The translations under genes were made by a program, and so were the position numbers. Under the pieces are notes generated by a model. It had not been told where the DNA came from and did not search any database. It saw only the letters and a program-made list of their open reading frames with translations. Positions 45,847 to 55,651 of a stretch of DNA of 64,000 nucleotides are shown piece after piece (position 1 is the stretch's first letter; every line of letters starts with the position of its first letter). Source of the DNA: Agarivorans sp. Alg241-V36 (GTDB lineage Bacteria > Pseudomonadota > Gammaproteobacteria > Enterobacterales > Celerinatantimonadaceae); the NCBI RefSeq assembly GCF_900537085.1, contig NZ_UNRE01000003.1, forward strand, positions 449,808 through 513,807, written 5' to 3'.

Positions 45847-45874
45847 CAAAAAGCCCCACTATGCAGGACTTTTT
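45847..45874. terminator. Terminator between merR and the sigma54 activator gene
   Basis: AAAAAGCCC and GGACTTTTT pair with one mismatch; A and T runs on both sides make it usable in both directions between two convergent genes. Confidence 0.7.
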
Positions 45875-45895
45875 AAATAACTGTGCTAGCAGAGC

Positions 45896-47329
45896 TTAAC
45901 TCGCTTCCACTTCTTCCCAAGACTGCTTTTTGCGATAAATCGTAGAAGGACTCACATCTAGCAACTCTGCAGCTTTAGGAATGTTGCCATCACAATGGTC
46001 TATCGCATGCTCTATGGCTTCTTTTTCGGTAATCCACAGCGGTTGAATTTGGTATTGGCTAGTGCCGTTTACGCCAGCTTCATTTTGTTCCTCAGCAACA
46101 ACTTCTTCTGGATGTCGACCATCTTTACCTATCGCACCTTCTGGCACTAATTGATTAATTGGCGGCGGTAACTGGCTGGCTAATACTTCTTTACCATCGT
46201 GCAAAACACAAATATTGCGAATAACATTTTGCAATTGGCGCACATTTCCCGGCCAATCGTAGTTGCTCATTACCGTAGCCGTTAGGCTGGAAAAGCGACG
46301 AAACTGTTTGCCCTCTTCTTTGGCGTAACGGCGTAAAAATTTTTGCGCGATACCGGGTACATCTAAGCCGCGCTCACGCAATGGCGGTAAGTGAATCGGC
46401 ACCACATACAAACGATAGTAAAGGTCTTCTCTAAATCGACCGGCTTGTACTTCTTCCCAAGGATCGCGGTTAGTGGCGCACAAAAACCTAACATCCACTT
46501 GCTCTTCTTGACTGCCCCCCACTTTTTGAAAACGACCAGTTTGCACAAAGCGCAGCAGCTTAGTCTGCAACTCCATGTCCATTTCGCCTATTTCATCAAG
46601 AAACAGGGTTCCACCATGAGCTTGCGAAGCAGCGCCAGCGCGCATTGACGAAGCCCCAGTAAATGCCCCTTTAACATGGCCAAAGATCTCGCTTTCCATA
46701 AGATCTTTTGGAATAGCACCACAGTTAATCGCTACAAAAGGTTTGTCGACTCGAGCACCTTGTTTGTGAATGGCTTCCGCACATACTTCCTTACCAGTAC
46801 CACTTTCACCAGTAATAAATACCGTGGCTTTACTGGGCGCAACCGCCTCGATCATCCGATAAACATTTTGCATCGCTAAACTACTGCCGATAAAGCCATG
46901 AAAGCTGTCTCGACCCGCATCGGCTTGGTAGTTTTCAACTAAAGATTTTAGCTTGTGAAGATTAAGCGCATTATTTACGGTGACTTTTAAGCGGCTAGCA
47001 TCGAAGGGTTTTTCTATAAAATCGACAACCCCTAAACGCATAGAATCAACAGCGATATCTACCGAGCCATAAGCTGTAATAATAATCACCGAGGTCGGCA
47101 GGCTGCGCTCAACCATCCATTCTAGTACTTCCATCCCGCCCATATCTGGCAGGTTTAAATCCAGTAACATCACCTGGGGAGATTGCTTAGATAAAAACTC
47201 AATTGCTGCTCCACCGGTGGCAACACGGGCTAGTTTTAGGTTCTCTTTACTTAAATAAGCCTGATAGGTGGCGGCAAGTGTTTCGCTGTCTTCTACCAAT
47301 AACACGGAGGCTGTTAACTCACTTCCCAT
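45896..47329 (-). CDS. Sigma54-dependent response regulator, SypG/LuxO-like
   Basis: 477 residues: receiver domain (~8-122) with phospho-acceptor D57, AAA+ domain (~143-380) with Walker A GESGTGK (174-180), the sigma54-contact motif GAFTGA (221-226) and Walker [12 protein letters not shown], and a Fis-type helix-turn-helix at the end (~435-470). All parts for activating sigma54 promoters are intact. The order after a hybrid kinase at the end of a SypA-SypB-SypC-SypD-like operon favours SypG over LuxO; the two are close relatives. It is the only sigma54 activator in the window and the likely controller of the sigma54 promoters listed here. Confidence 0.88.
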   Translation of the reverse strand: MGSELTASVLLVEDSETLAATYQAYLSKENLKLARVATGGAAIEFLSKQSPQVMLLDLNLPDMGGMEVLEWMVERSLPTSVIIITAYGSVDIAVDSMRLGVVDFIEKPFDASRLKVTVNNALNLHKLKSLVENYQADAGRDSFHGFIGSSLAMQNVYRMIEAVAPSKATVFITGESGTGKEVCAEAIHKQGARVDKPFVAINCGAIPKDLMESEIFGHVKGAFTGASSMRAGAASQAHGGTLFLDEIGEMDMELQTKLLRFVQTGRFQKVGGSQEEQVDVRFLCATNRDPWEEVQAGRFREDLYYRLYVVPIHLPPLRERGLDVPGIAQKFLRRYAKEEGKQFRRFSSLTATVMSNYDWPGNVRQLQNVIRNICVLHDGKEVLASQLPPPINQLVPEGAIGKDGRHPEEVVAEEQNEAGVNGTSQYQIQPLWITEKEAIEHAIDHCDGNIPKAAELLDVSPSTIYRKKQSWEEVEAS

Positions 47330-47338
47330 GGCTTCTCC

Positions 47339-50300
47339 TTAGGCGCACACTGTTTTTTCAAACTGTTTAATAGCATTAATTGTTTGCTCTACAACATGAT
47401 CTAGCTGCGGTACGGTATTGGCTAATGCTTCAGCATCAGAGGCCTTACCGGCCACTTCTATAGCCAAAGCTAGCTTTCTTAAACGTTCTCCACCAAAGGT
47501 GGCCACATTGCCTTTTAATGTGTGTGCAGCGAGCGCTACATCATCAAATAGCTGCTGTTCTAATGCTTGTTTAATGGTAATTCGCTGCTGCTCTGTTTCT
47601 TTATAAAGCAAAGACAACATCAGCGGCAAGGCTTCTGTTCCAGCGTCTTTTACCAACTGGTCTAGCACCTTACGGTCAAGCAACAAACTTAAATCTTGCT
47701 CTGAGTCCGCTTCTGGCTCAAGCGGACCAATCTGTACTTGCTTAATAGCTTTAGGCTCAGCTTGAACAGCGACTGGCGATTCATCTTTCTTAACCAAACT
47801 AAGCGGCTCACTTTGCGGCCTACGGATGCTTGCTTCGTTGTACCACTGAACCAGTTTAGCCCTTAGTAAAGGGATGTCGATAGGCTTAGTGATAAAATCG
47901 TTCATACCTGCAGAGAAACAGGCTTGCTTATCTTCAGCAAAGGCGTTGGCCGTCATCGCTAAAATCGGCGTTTCTTGGTTGAGCCCTTCAGATGCCCGAA
48001 TAGCTCGAGTAGCAGCAAGGCCATCCATCACGGGCATAGCCATATCCATTAACACTACGTCGTATTGATTATGCTCGCAGAGGTCAACGGCAATTTTGCC
48101 ATTCTCTGCACAGCTTAATTCTTTCACAAAATCTTTTAGCACTTGAGTAACCACAGCACGATTCATCGCGCTGTCTTCCACTAGCAATACTCGCGCATCA
48201 GCGGCTAAACCTTGATGCGGTTCGCTTTGCTCCGGCAGTTCATCAAGCTGAATGGCAGGAGCATGGCGGCCTCTAAAGGGTAGGCTCACGGTAAATGTGG
48301 TACCGCGGCCAACCTCGCTGTCTACGCTTACTTCACCACCCATTTTTTCCACTAACTGGCGAGTAATTGCCAAACCTAGGCCCGTGCCTGAATAACGTTT
48401 AGTTGCGCCACTTTCAACTTGATAGAACTCTTCGAACAATCGGTCTTTGTCTTCTTTTTCAATCCCAATACCGGTATCTCTAACGGTGAGCTCAATCCCA
48501 TAAGGTTGGCTAGTTTTTAAGCCCAAACTTACCCCGCCTTTAGAGGTGAACTTAACGGCATTGCCCATTAGGTTAAATACAATTTGTCTAAAACGCAGCG
48601 GCTCACCAAAGTATTCCGGCATAATCTCTGGGTCGACATAAAGCTCAAACTTTAGGGCCTTTTGCTGGGCAGTGGTATTAAACAGCTTAACGATGCTTTC
48701 TAGCGTAGCCGTTGCCGAAAACCACTCGTTATTAAACTCTAATTGACCAGCCTCAATTTTTGAGAAATCTAATACATTATTCACCAAAGCCATAAGGGTG
48801 TGGCCAGCCTCGTTGCCCGTATCTACAAAACCTTGCTGCTCTAGGCTTAAATTTGTTTCTTTAAGGATTTGGTACATGTTGATAATGGCATTTAGCGGAG
48901 TGCGGATCTCATGGCTCATGCTCGCCAGAAAACGGCTTTTAGCCAAACTGGCGGCTTCGGCATCGTGCTTGGCGCGCTCTAGTGATTGCTCAACCGCTTT
49001 TTGCTCACTTAAATCGGTAAAATGAGCCACATAATGGCTTACTTCACCCTCTGGGTTTTTTACCGAAGAGATACTTAACCATTCTGGCAGGCGCTCGCCA
49101 TTTTTTCGAAGGTTTACAATTTCGCCCGACCAAACACCCTCTTGTTTTAAGTGTTGCCACATATTGTCGAAAAAGTCTTTGCCGTGTTCACCCGAACTTA
49201 AAATAGACGGAGTTTGGCCAATCGCCTCTTCTTCGCTATAGCCGGTGATTCGAGTAAAAGCTTGGTTCACTCTTACTATTTGCGCATGTTGGTTGGTAAT
49301 AAATATCGCTTCGTTGGCATCAAAAGCTTCGGCAGCTAATTGCAGCTCTTGCTCGGTACGTTTTCTATCTGAAATATCTCGCATGAATGCAGTGAACACA
49401 GTGTCGTCGCCCACTTCTACCGAGCTAATGGTAAGCTCTGATAAAAACTCATGACCTTCTTTATGTAGGGCCGGTAACTCCAAGCGTTGGCCTAATACGG
49501 GGGCTTCTCCAGTTTTTCTAAAGTGTTTTAAGCCTTGGCGGTGGGCTTCTCTAAACTTTTCTGGCACCACAAAACTGGCTAAATCTTTGCCGACAATTTC
49601 CTCTCTGCTGTAACCAAACATTCGCTCGGCACTTTGGCTAAACTCCAATACGTGGCCATGTCGGTCGGTGGTAATAACAGCGTCCATGGCTGAAGCAATG
49701 GTCGCTTTTAGAATCGATTGGTTTTGCTTAAGCTCTAAGGACAGTTTTTCTTGAGTATCAATCGCTTGCTTAAATTCTAGGTGCGACTTTTCTAAGGCCG
49801 CCGACATTGTGTTAAAAGCATTGGATACTTCAGAAATCTCATCTTTACCTTTTACTTTAAGTTGAATGCCCGGCCCCACTTGGGTAATGGTTTTAGCCGC
49901 ATCTCTTAAATCACCGAGTTGGCGAGTAAGGTAAGAACCCAGTAAAAACGAGAATAAAGCCACTAAAGTTATTTCGAGCAAGGCAATGCTCACCCCAAAT
50001 GAGCTAGCCTCTGAAATCAAGCCATGTAAACCATGGTCATAAATACCAATCTCGACATTGCCATATAAGCGATTGCCCACCACAACTTCATTTTCGGTAA
50101 CAAATACGCTGTGTTCATGATCTCCCAAATCGGGATTGTCTGCGGGATGCGATAGAGGGTCCATGCCACCTTTAGATAACAGACGATCGTTTTTGTCTTT
50201 AATGATGACGTAGGCAATGTCTTTTTGAGCGGAGAACTCTTCGGTAAGGCTGTCTAAGGTGGCAAGGTCGGTAGTAATAATGGCGTTTTTGGTAGTAGAA

Positions 50301-50455
50301 ACGAACAGCGAAGACATCATTCGGCTGTGTTGTTCCACTTGCAGCTCGTTAGAGTCATAAAGCCAACCTATGCTGCTATACACCAACACGCCTAGCAGTA
50401 CGGCCTCGATTAAGGCGACGCCCAGAACTGTTTTTGCCTTAAAGCTAAGTGTCAT
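47339..50455 (-). CDS. Hybrid sensor histidine kinase, RscS/SypF-like
   Basis: 1038 residues: TM1 (~10-30), periplasmic sensor (~31-150), TM2 (~153-175), HAMP (~176-230), two PAS domains (~250-365 and ~372-490), HisKA with H515 (SMSHEIRTPLN), ATPase domain (~615-730; DTGIGI, GTGLGLAI), receiver with D804 and C-terminal HPt with H978 (AAHTLKGN). All phosphorelay residues are present. The layout is like Vibrio fischeri RscS, which feeds the Syp pathway. Next to the SypG-like regulator (9 bp apart) and downstream of a PhnD-like protein that could be its periplasmic ligand receptor. Confidence 0.9.
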   Translation of the reverse strand: MTLSFKAKTVLGVALIEAVLLGVLVYSSIGWLYDSNELQVEQHSRMMSSLFVSTTKNAIITTDLATLDSLTEEFSAQKDIAYVIIKDKNDRLLSKGGMDPLSHPADNPDLGDHEHSVFVTENEVVVGNRLYGNVEIGIYDHGLHGLISEASSFGVSIALLEITLVALFSFLLGSYLTRQLGDLRDAAKTITQVGPGIQLKVKGKDEISEVSNAFNTMSAALEKSHLEFKQAIDTQEKLSLELKQNQSILKATIASAMDAVITTDRHGHVLEFSQSAERMFGYSREEIVGKDLASFVVPEKFREAHRQGLKHFRKTGEAPVLGQRLELPALHKEGHEFLSELTISSVEVGDDTVFTAFMRDISDRKRTEQELQLAAEAFDANEAIFITNQHAQIVRVNQAFTRITGYSEEEAIGQTPSILSSGEHGKDFFDNMWQHLKQEGVWSGEIVNLRKNGERLPEWLSISSVKNPEGEVSHYVAHFTDLSEQKAVEQSLERAKHDAEAASLAKSRFLASMSHEIRTPLNAIINMYQILKETNLSLEQQGFVDTGNEAGHTLMALVNNVLDFSKIEAGQLEFNNEWFSATATLESIVKLFNTTAQQKALKFELYVDPEIMPEYFGEPLRFRQIVFNLMGNAVKFTSKGGVSLGLKTSQPYGIELTVRDTGIGIEKEDKDRLFEEFYQVESGATKRYSGTGLGLAITRQLVEKMGGEVSVDSEVGRGTTFTVSLPFRGRHAPAIQLDELPEQSEPHQGLAADARVLLVEDSAMNRAVVTQVLKDFVKELSCAENGKIAVDLCEHNQYDVVLMDMAMPVMDGLAATRAIRASEGLNQETPILAMTANAFAEDKQACFSAGMNDFITKPIDIPLLRAKLVQWYNEASIRRPQSEPLSLVKKDESPVAVQAEPKAIKQVQIGPLEPEADSEQDLSLLLDRKVLDQLVKDAGTEALPLMLSLLYKETEQQRITIKQALEQQLFDDVALAAHTLKGNVATFGGERLRKLALAIEVAGKASDAEALANTVPQLDHVVEQTINAIKQFEKTVCA

Positions 50456-50486
50456 TGCGCCGTTTCATCCTTGTTTCTATCTATCA

Positions 50487-51416
50487 CTAGTGGTGGGTAT
50501 TACCTATGCCAAGCGCTCGCACATCATCCCAATCGCTGTCTTCAGCGGCTATAAAGCCCTTCATGTTTAGCGCTTTAAGTAAGCTTTGTTGCTCTTCTTT
50601 AACGCCAATGTCCAAAAAGGCTTGTTGTACCGCGTTGAATACTTCCTCATCAACCTTTGGATGAGCGGCCAAAGCATGTGGCGTAAAACCTGGCGACGTC
50701 CATAATACCTTTAACTGATCTTTTACCGCACTGCTTTGAAAAGTGCGAGGAATTCCGCCGCCAGCTGGGTATAAACCCGCCGCAACAGCACGATAAACAG
50801 AATCATGCGAACCTACATAAGCAGGATCAAAATCAATATTTTGCTGTGCCAAATAACCTCGAAGCACCACGCTAGCCGCAAAAGCTCTTGGTGCGGGAAA
50901 GGCCAAAGACTGAGCGTTTAACTGCGCTACATTACTGATAGTAGTATCAGATTCCTTTCTTACAACAATAATTCCACTCAGTTTTTTGTCTTTGGATTTT
51001 GCAAAAGCTTGGTAGCCCGTTTGCTCAGAATACACTTGGTAGTGGTAGGGATTCATGTAAGCAAAATCGTACTGCCCTTCTGCTAAGCGTTTTTCAAACT
51101 CAGGAATGCTAGGCGCAGTTTTAAATTCTAAGAGATGACCACTGGTTTCGCTCACGGCGTCTAGCAGTGGGCTCCACTGTAAGGCTAAGCGAGTGGCAGA
51201 TTGCTGCGGCACAATGCCAAAGGTGTAAGTTTTGGCTTGGGCTTTAGACACCAAGGCCAGCAAAATCACCAGCAATAAACATACTAAAAGCACCGTGGCT
51301 TTAATCTGCATGCGGCGCTTAGCTTTATACTGCTTGTTTTTTATTTCATACAATTCTTGTTGCTGTTTACTCAATGGAACGCGATATCCCTTCGCCGTTT
51401 GTATTATGAAAAACAT
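50487..51416 (-). CDS. PhnD-like periplasmic binding protein with cytoplasmic N-terminal extension
   Basis: 309 residues. ATG 51416 is supported by AAGGA six bases upstream, which overlaps the preceding stop. This gives a 35-residue basic cytoplasmic leader, then one hydrophobic helix (~40-60), then a type II periplasmic binding domain (~65-300: YTFGIVPQQSATRLALQWSPLLD, YDFAYMNPYHYQVY). So it is probably membrane-anchored rather than a free transport component, and no ABC permease or ATPase is nearby. PhnD-like proteins often partner with sensor kinases; here the next gene is a hybrid kinase. It stands where V. fischeri has sypE. Confidence 0.78.
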   Translation of the reverse strand: MFFIIQTAKGYRVPLSKQQQELYEIKNKQYKAKRRMQIKATVLLVCLLLVILLALVSKAQAKTYTFGIVPQQSATRLALQWSPLLDAVSETSGHLLEFKTAPSIPEFEKRLAEGQYDFAYMNPYHYQVYSEQTGYQAFAKSKDKKLSGIIVVRKESDTTISNVAQLNAQSLAFPAPRAFAASVVLRGYLAQQNIDFDPAYVGSHDSVYRAVAAGLYPAGGGIPRTFQSSAVKDQLKVLWTSPGFTPHALAAHPKVDEEVFNAVQQAFLDIGVKEEQQSLLKALNMKGFIAAEDSDWDDVRALGIGNTHH

Positions 51417-51417
51417 A

Positions 51418-52116
51418 TCATATCCTTGTTGAAAGTAGTTGAGAGTTAATAAGAATTCTTTGCAGATACCCCTGGAAACGAGGAAACATCTCGGTAATTC
51501 GTGAGGTCTCTCTCAATAACTCGCTTTTTAAGCTTGGATTAAAGCGATCGTTCATCACAACCCCAAGCAAACGAATGTCTTCAAGGCTTAAATCGTTAAT
51601 CGCTGATTCAAATGCAGGTCGAGAAGTTACGCCGGCCATCATGGTGATAATGCTGGCATCACAGGCTGATAAAGCCCGAGCAGCGTGCAAGTTGCCGCTA
51701 TTGGTTTGATTAATCGCCGAGGTGTCGACCAACACCAGTTGGTAACTTTGCTTCCATTGCTCTACCCATTGCTCTATCGCACCTGGCTCTCTTAGTTGCA
51801 CTAAGCTCACTTTATCCATAGGAACAGGCAAGTAATCAACGCCCGATTGCTGGTCTTTAATCACCCCCAGCACTTTGCCGCGATCCCAACCTAAATCGAA
51901 TACCGGTACATCAAAATGGCGAGGATGATGCAGGTTAAAATCCACCACCAGTACACTTCGCCCAGCACCAGCAGCGCGGCGAGCAATGGCATCCACTAAA
52001 GTAGACACTCCCTCCTCGGGTTGGCTGGCACTTACCCCAATGCATGAATGTTGTTTAACAGGTAAGCGCTGATAAACCCGCTCTAGTTCTTGATAGGTTG
52101 ACGGTAGGCTAATCAT
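51418..52116 (-). CDS. SypD/CpsD-like ATPase domain protein with degenerate Walker A
   Basis: 232 residues from ATG 52116 (GGAG upstream). The fold follows the BY-kinase/CpsD cytoplasmic domain used in exopolysaccharide chain-length control: SYQLVLVDTSAI as a Walker B-like strand and RSVLVVDFNLHHPR as Walker A'. The P-loop, however, reads QPEEGVST (32-39) where GKST is expected, so the catalytic lysine is Val37. It also lacks the Tyr-rich tail. Kinase activity is therefore doubtful; it may be structural. Lies between the SypC-like and PhnD-like genes. Confidence 0.78.
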   Translation of the reverse strand: MISLPSTYQELERVYQRLPVKQHSCIGVSASQPEEGVSTLVDAIARRAAGAGRSVLVVDFNLHHPRHFDVPVFDLGWDRGKVLGVIKDQQSGVDYLPVPMDKVSLVQLREPGAIEQWVEQWKQSYQLVLVDTSAINQTNSGNLHAARALSACDASIITMMAGVTSRPAFESAINDLSLEDIRLLGVVMNDRFNPSLKSELLRETSRITEMFPRFQGYLQRILINSQLLSTRI

Positions 52117-52157
52117 AATTATCTCCAGCTGTGGGCAATCAATGGGTTTAAGCAAGC

Positions 52158-54296
52158 TTATAAAAAGCCTAACAAGGCGCTAATAGTGACAATGCGGAAC
52201 ACATCTTCCATACCTTGGCGAGCCTTATGCCAGCCGCTTTCTTCACGTGATGGAATGTACACGGTGTCGCCAGCACGAATCACAGGCAACATGCCAAAAT
52301 CACCGGTTTTAGAGAACTCGAGTAAGTTGAAAGTACGCGCTTGGTCTTTACAGCAAGATAGGTTTACAACAGTAATTTTCTCTGGGAAACCATCGTTATC
52401 TACACCACCCGCTTCTGCCAACAAATCCAATAAAGTCATATCGTCGTTAAAGCGGTAACGACCGGGTTTATTTACCGAGCCTAAAACTCGTACGGTGCGC
52501 TCCTTTTTCTCCGACAACCAGTTGCGGTCTTTTTCTGGAATATAGATGGAATCGCCAGGCACCACTTGTGGCAGTAAAGACTCGTCACCGGTTTCAAAAT
52601 ACATCGCTAAATCCAGCTTAGAAACGCGAGAGTGTTTACCATTACGGTGGCTAATTCGCACATTGCTAATGTCGGCTTGCTCAGCTGGGCCATCGGCTGC
52701 GGCTAATATGTCTAAGAAGTGCATGCTTGGGTCAAAACGGTAGCGACCCGGCGCAACCACTTGACCAAATACATATATTGAATCTTCTGAACGCTGTCGC
52801 ACCCACTGTGATTTGTTGTCACTAGGGTCGTCAGGCAATTGCGGCACCATAATGGTGGTTCCAGCAACAATGCGCGGCATACTGTTATTGCTAATTTCGC
52901 CGTTTAGGTAGGCGTTAAGGTCAAAGTTAACCGAGCGAGTATTACCGTTAGCATCGCTAAACAATACGGTAATTTTAGCCATGTCGGCATTAGGTTTAGG
53001 GCCGCCAGCATGGGCTAACAAGTCCATAAGGTTCATTTCGTTGGCCCACTCAAAACGGCCTGGGCGGTTTACTTCACCCATTACTTTTACCGCGCGGTTA
53101 GGTGAGACCTTGGTCCAAGACTTCTCATTTAAGTCGGTTTTTTCTGGGATGAATATGGCGTCGCCAGCTGAAATTTCAGGTAGCTGAGCAATTCGCCCTT
53201 CGGTAAATGATTGCAAGTCAAAACGCTCTACCGAGCCGTTGCTACGAATGACCCGAATTTGGCGAGTCTCGGCAAAACGGGTTGGTCCGCCAGAGTTAGC
53301 GAGTACATCTAAAAAGCCGGCTGATTTATTGCCCTCATAAGCACCGGGCTTAAATACTTCACCCATTACGTAAACGGTATTAGCCCCGGCTTTAATTTCT
53401 TCTTCTTGTTTTGGTACAAAAATGGTGGTGCCAGCACTTAAGCTAGGTAGAAGCTTACTGTCACCGGTATCTAAATAGCGTTTTAAGTTAAACAACTGCG
53501 GTTCGCCATTAATAATCACGCGAATTTGCTCAACGCTAGCGTAGCGAGTTACCCCACCCGCACGCATCAGCATGTCCACTAACGACGCAGACTCTTTAAA
53601 GGAAAAGCTACCAGGGTTATATACTTCGCCAAATACTTTTACAGCGGTGCGGTCTTCTGCTGCATCACCTTTGTCGTTTAGCGCTTTAGGGTCAAAATCT
53701 ACCGCTACGTTACCAATTTTTGGTGAGGCAGGAACAAACAGCACGTCTAGCGATTCTAACTCTGGCAATACACTTAAGTCGCCAGAATCTAAGTAGCGCT
53801 TGTAGTTAAATACTTGGGTTTCATCTAAGCTGTCGCGACGTAGTTGCATGCGGTCTAATTGCGCACCAGAGCGTAAACCGCCAGCAGCTTGAATTGCCAT
53901 TTGCACACCAGAGCCTTGCGCTAGCACTACTTCACCAGGCTGGCCAACAAAGCCCAATACACTAATGCGAATGCGGCGCTCTTCTAACAGTACTTTTAAA
54001 CCCGCTAGGTCACGGTAGGCTTTAGACAGTTCACGCTTAATCTTTTCTTGCATTTGCGCTTCGGTAAAGCCCGACACCATGATTGGGCCAACTTCTGGCA
54101 AAATTAAACGGCCGTTGCGCCCTACTTCAAAATTCTTATCCAGCGAGGCTTCGCCCGGCAGAATAATTCTTACTACATCTCCGGCTTGAACCTGGGGTTT
54201 GGCGGCCTGCGCCTGAGCACTAAACACAATGCTCATTACAAAACCAAACAACATCCATGCCGCCACAATCAACTTACATAATTTATAGAATTTCAT
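52158..54296 (-). CDS. SypC-like polysaccharide export protein with six SLBB domains
   Basis: 712 residues from ATG 54296 (AGGAG 6 bases upstream). Signal sequence (~1-32), Poly_export domain (~35-110: VQAGDVVRIILPGEASLDKNFEVGRNG), then six SLBB repeats each starting with a V-x-G-x-V-x-x-PG strand and ending with an A-GG helix (for example VFGEVYNPGSFSF, VMGEVFKPGAYEG, VLGSVNKPGRYRF). A C-terminal hydrophobic helix ends the protein. Wza/GfcE-type outer-membrane export; six SLBB domains is longer than Wza, which has two to three. Confidence 0.87.
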   Translation of the reverse strand: MKFYKLCKLIVAAWMLFGFVMSIVFSAQAQAAKPQVQAGDVVRIILPGEASLDKNFEVGRNGRLILPEVGPIMVSGFTEAQMQEKIKRELSKAYRDLAGLKVLLEERRIRISVLGFVGQPGEVVLAQGSGVQMAIQAAGGLRSGAQLDRMQLRRDSLDETQVFNYKRYLDSGDLSVLPELESLDVLFVPASPKIGNVAVDFDPKALNDKGDAAEDRTAVKVFGEVYNPGSFSFKESASLVDMLMRAGGVTRYASVEQIRVIINGEPQLFNLKRYLDTGDSKLLPSLSAGTTIFVPKQEEEIKAGANTVYVMGEVFKPGAYEGNKSAGFLDVLANSGGPTRFAETRQIRVIRSNGSVERFDLQSFTEGRIAQLPEISAGDAIFIPEKTDLNEKSWTKVSPNRAVKVMGEVNRPGRFEWANEMNLMDLLAHAGGPKPNADMAKITVLFSDANGNTRSVNFDLNAYLNGEISNNSMPRIVAGTTIMVPQLPDDPSDNKSQWVRQRSEDSIYVFGQVVAPGRYRFDPSMHFLDILAAADGPAEQADISNVRISHRNGKHSRVSKLDLAMYFETGDESLLPQVVPGDSIYIPEKDRNWLSEKKERTVRVLGSVNKPGRYRFNDDMTLLDLLAEAGGVDNDGFPEKITVVNLSCCKDQARTFNLLEFSKTGDFGMLPVIRAGDTVYIPSREESGWHKARQGMEDVFRIVTISALLGFL

Positions 54297-54306
54297 GACA
54301 GGCTCC

Positions 54307-55131
54307 TTAAAGTGCACGCGCTGCGTGCTGAGCGAAGATGTTGCTGTCAGCATCAATAACACTGATAGTGACGCGGCGATTAGAATGGCGAACAGCATCG
54401 CTGCTACCTTCTAAATAGGGTTGGGAGTCAGCTACAGCTGTAACCTCAATTAACTGCTGGTTCATGCCGAGTTCAGTCATAAACTCTGCAACAGCTTTGG
54501 CGCGGGCTAAAGATAAACGCTGTTTATAATCGCTATCGCCCTTGCTATCGCTATGGCCAGTAATAATTAGCGATACCTTACTGGCGGCGATAATTGGGGT
54601 GAGGTTGCGAAGCTGGTCGCGGTAAGCGGGCGTTAGCTCGCTAGAATCAAAGGCAAACTGGTTATTGCTATTTAAAGCGTCACTAATGCTTACCATTAAC
54701 TGGGAAGATTGAATGTGGCCTAAACGGTCGGTTTGGCAAGCGCCACTTTCGGTTACTCTATCTAGGCGCTTTTCCAACATGTTTAAAAAGTGCTGCTGAA
54801 TTTCAATGTCGTTAGCAGCATCAAAGGTTAAGCCACCTTCTAGCTCTCGCAAGATGCGTTGCTGTTGCATACGTGCTTGAGTAACCGATGCAGGGAAACA
54901 TAACTCTGCGCCTTCAAGCACCAATAAATCTAACTGGTGTTTTACTAATACGGCTTCAAATTGCAGACCATGTTCCGGGCCTAGCTCACGAAGATCGGTA
55001 GTGCCGGTGTCTCCGTCCATCCAAGCCAATATAGCGTGTTGATGCTCGGCAAAACCACCACGTCCTTGTTCTGGCCAGGCGGTACAAGCTGTGGTCATGG
55101 TTAACAATACGGGGATGATAATGCTACGCAT
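54307..55131 (-). CDS. SypB-like OmpA-family lipoprotein
   Basis: 274 residues. Lipobox TTAC (C16). The N-terminal ~100 residues are helical with few marks; residues ~150-265 are an OmpA C-terminal-like peptidoglycan-binding domain (QFAFDSSELTPAYRDQL, ITGHSDSKGDSDYKQRLSLARAKAVAEFM, NRRVTI). Position between SypA- and SypC-like genes matches sypB. Likely ties the export apparatus to the cell wall. Confidence 0.85.
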   Translation of the reverse strand: MRSIIIPVLLTMTTACTAWPEQGRGGFAEHQHAILAWMDGDTGTTDLRELGPEHGLQFEAVLVKHQLDLLVLEGAELCFPASVTQARMQQQRILRELEGGLTFDAANDIEIQQHFLNMLEKRLDRVTESGACQTDRLGHIQSSQLMVSISDALNSNNQFAFDSSELTPAYRDQLRNLTPIIAASKVSLIITGHSDSKGDSDYKQRLSLARAKAVAEFMTELGMNQQLIEVTAVADSQPYLEGSSDAVRHSNRRVTISVIDADSNIFAQHAARAL

Positions 55132-55152
55132 AATAGGCTCCTGGGGCTCAGC

Positions 55153-55515
55153 TTAAGCGGCGATTGAAGGTAAAGTTTTAGTACTATGATTTTGGCTAGG
55201 CAGCGTATCTATCATGGTGATGATGTGGTCAACGCGAAGCATTACTAGCAAGTCGCGAGGCTGCTGTTGAGCGCCGAGTAACACCAGTTGGCCACCTGCT
55301 GCGTTAATGCGTTTAAACATAAACACCAAAGCACCAATGCCAGAAGCATCTAAAAAATCCACTCGGCTCATGTTCACAACCACCAACTTGCTAGCGGCTT
55401 CATTACAGATGTTTTCGAAGCTTGCTTTGTGCTCTGAGCAAGACTCAGCATCAAATGCGCCAAAGATAGAAGCGGTAAGGTTTCCTTGGTTTGAAGTGTC
55501 TAGTTGCATTTTCAT
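55153..55515 (-). CDS. SypA-like STAS-domain protein
   Basis: 120 residues from ATG 55515 (GGAG 7 bases upstream). STAS/anti-sigma-antagonist fold; VVVNMSRVDFLDASGIGALVFMFKRI carries the phosphorylatable serine S58 in DASG. In V. fischeri SypA, phosphorylation at this site is controlled by SypE; no SypE-like gene is in this operon. First gene, behind a predicted sigma54 promoter and activator site. Symbol withheld because only synteny and domain support it. Confidence 0.85.
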   Translation of the reverse strand: MKMQLDTSNQGNLTASIFGAFDAESCSEHKASFENICNEAASKLVVVNMSRVDFLDASGIGALVFMFKRINAAGGQLVLLGAQQQPRDLLVMLRVDHIITMIDTLPSQNHSTKTLPSIAA

Positions 55516-55551
55516 AATTCGCTCCACAATTCTTGATTTCAAGATGGTTGT

Positions 55552-55567
55552 AGCGAGTTTTATGCCA
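55552..55567 (-). promoter_or_regulatory. Predicted sigma54 promoter of the syp-like operon
   Basis: Minus strand TGGCATAAAACTCGCT: GG-N10-GC. Shares TGGCATAAA with the acetyltransferase operon promoter. The transcript should start near 55541, 26 bases before the SypA-like ATG. Confidence 0.66.
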
Positions 55568-55651
55568 AAGAATAAATAACTTTAAAATACAAATAGATAG
55601 GTGTTAAAACAGGGTAGAAATCTAAAGAAAAAAGTCGGGAGAATGTTGTTT

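Noticed and set aside
51311-51416. Later start (internal ATG 51311) for the PhnD-like gene giving a normal signal peptide
   Set aside because: ATG 51416 has a good AAGGA site and no such site precedes the internal ATG, so the 35-residue leader is kept, with some doubt.
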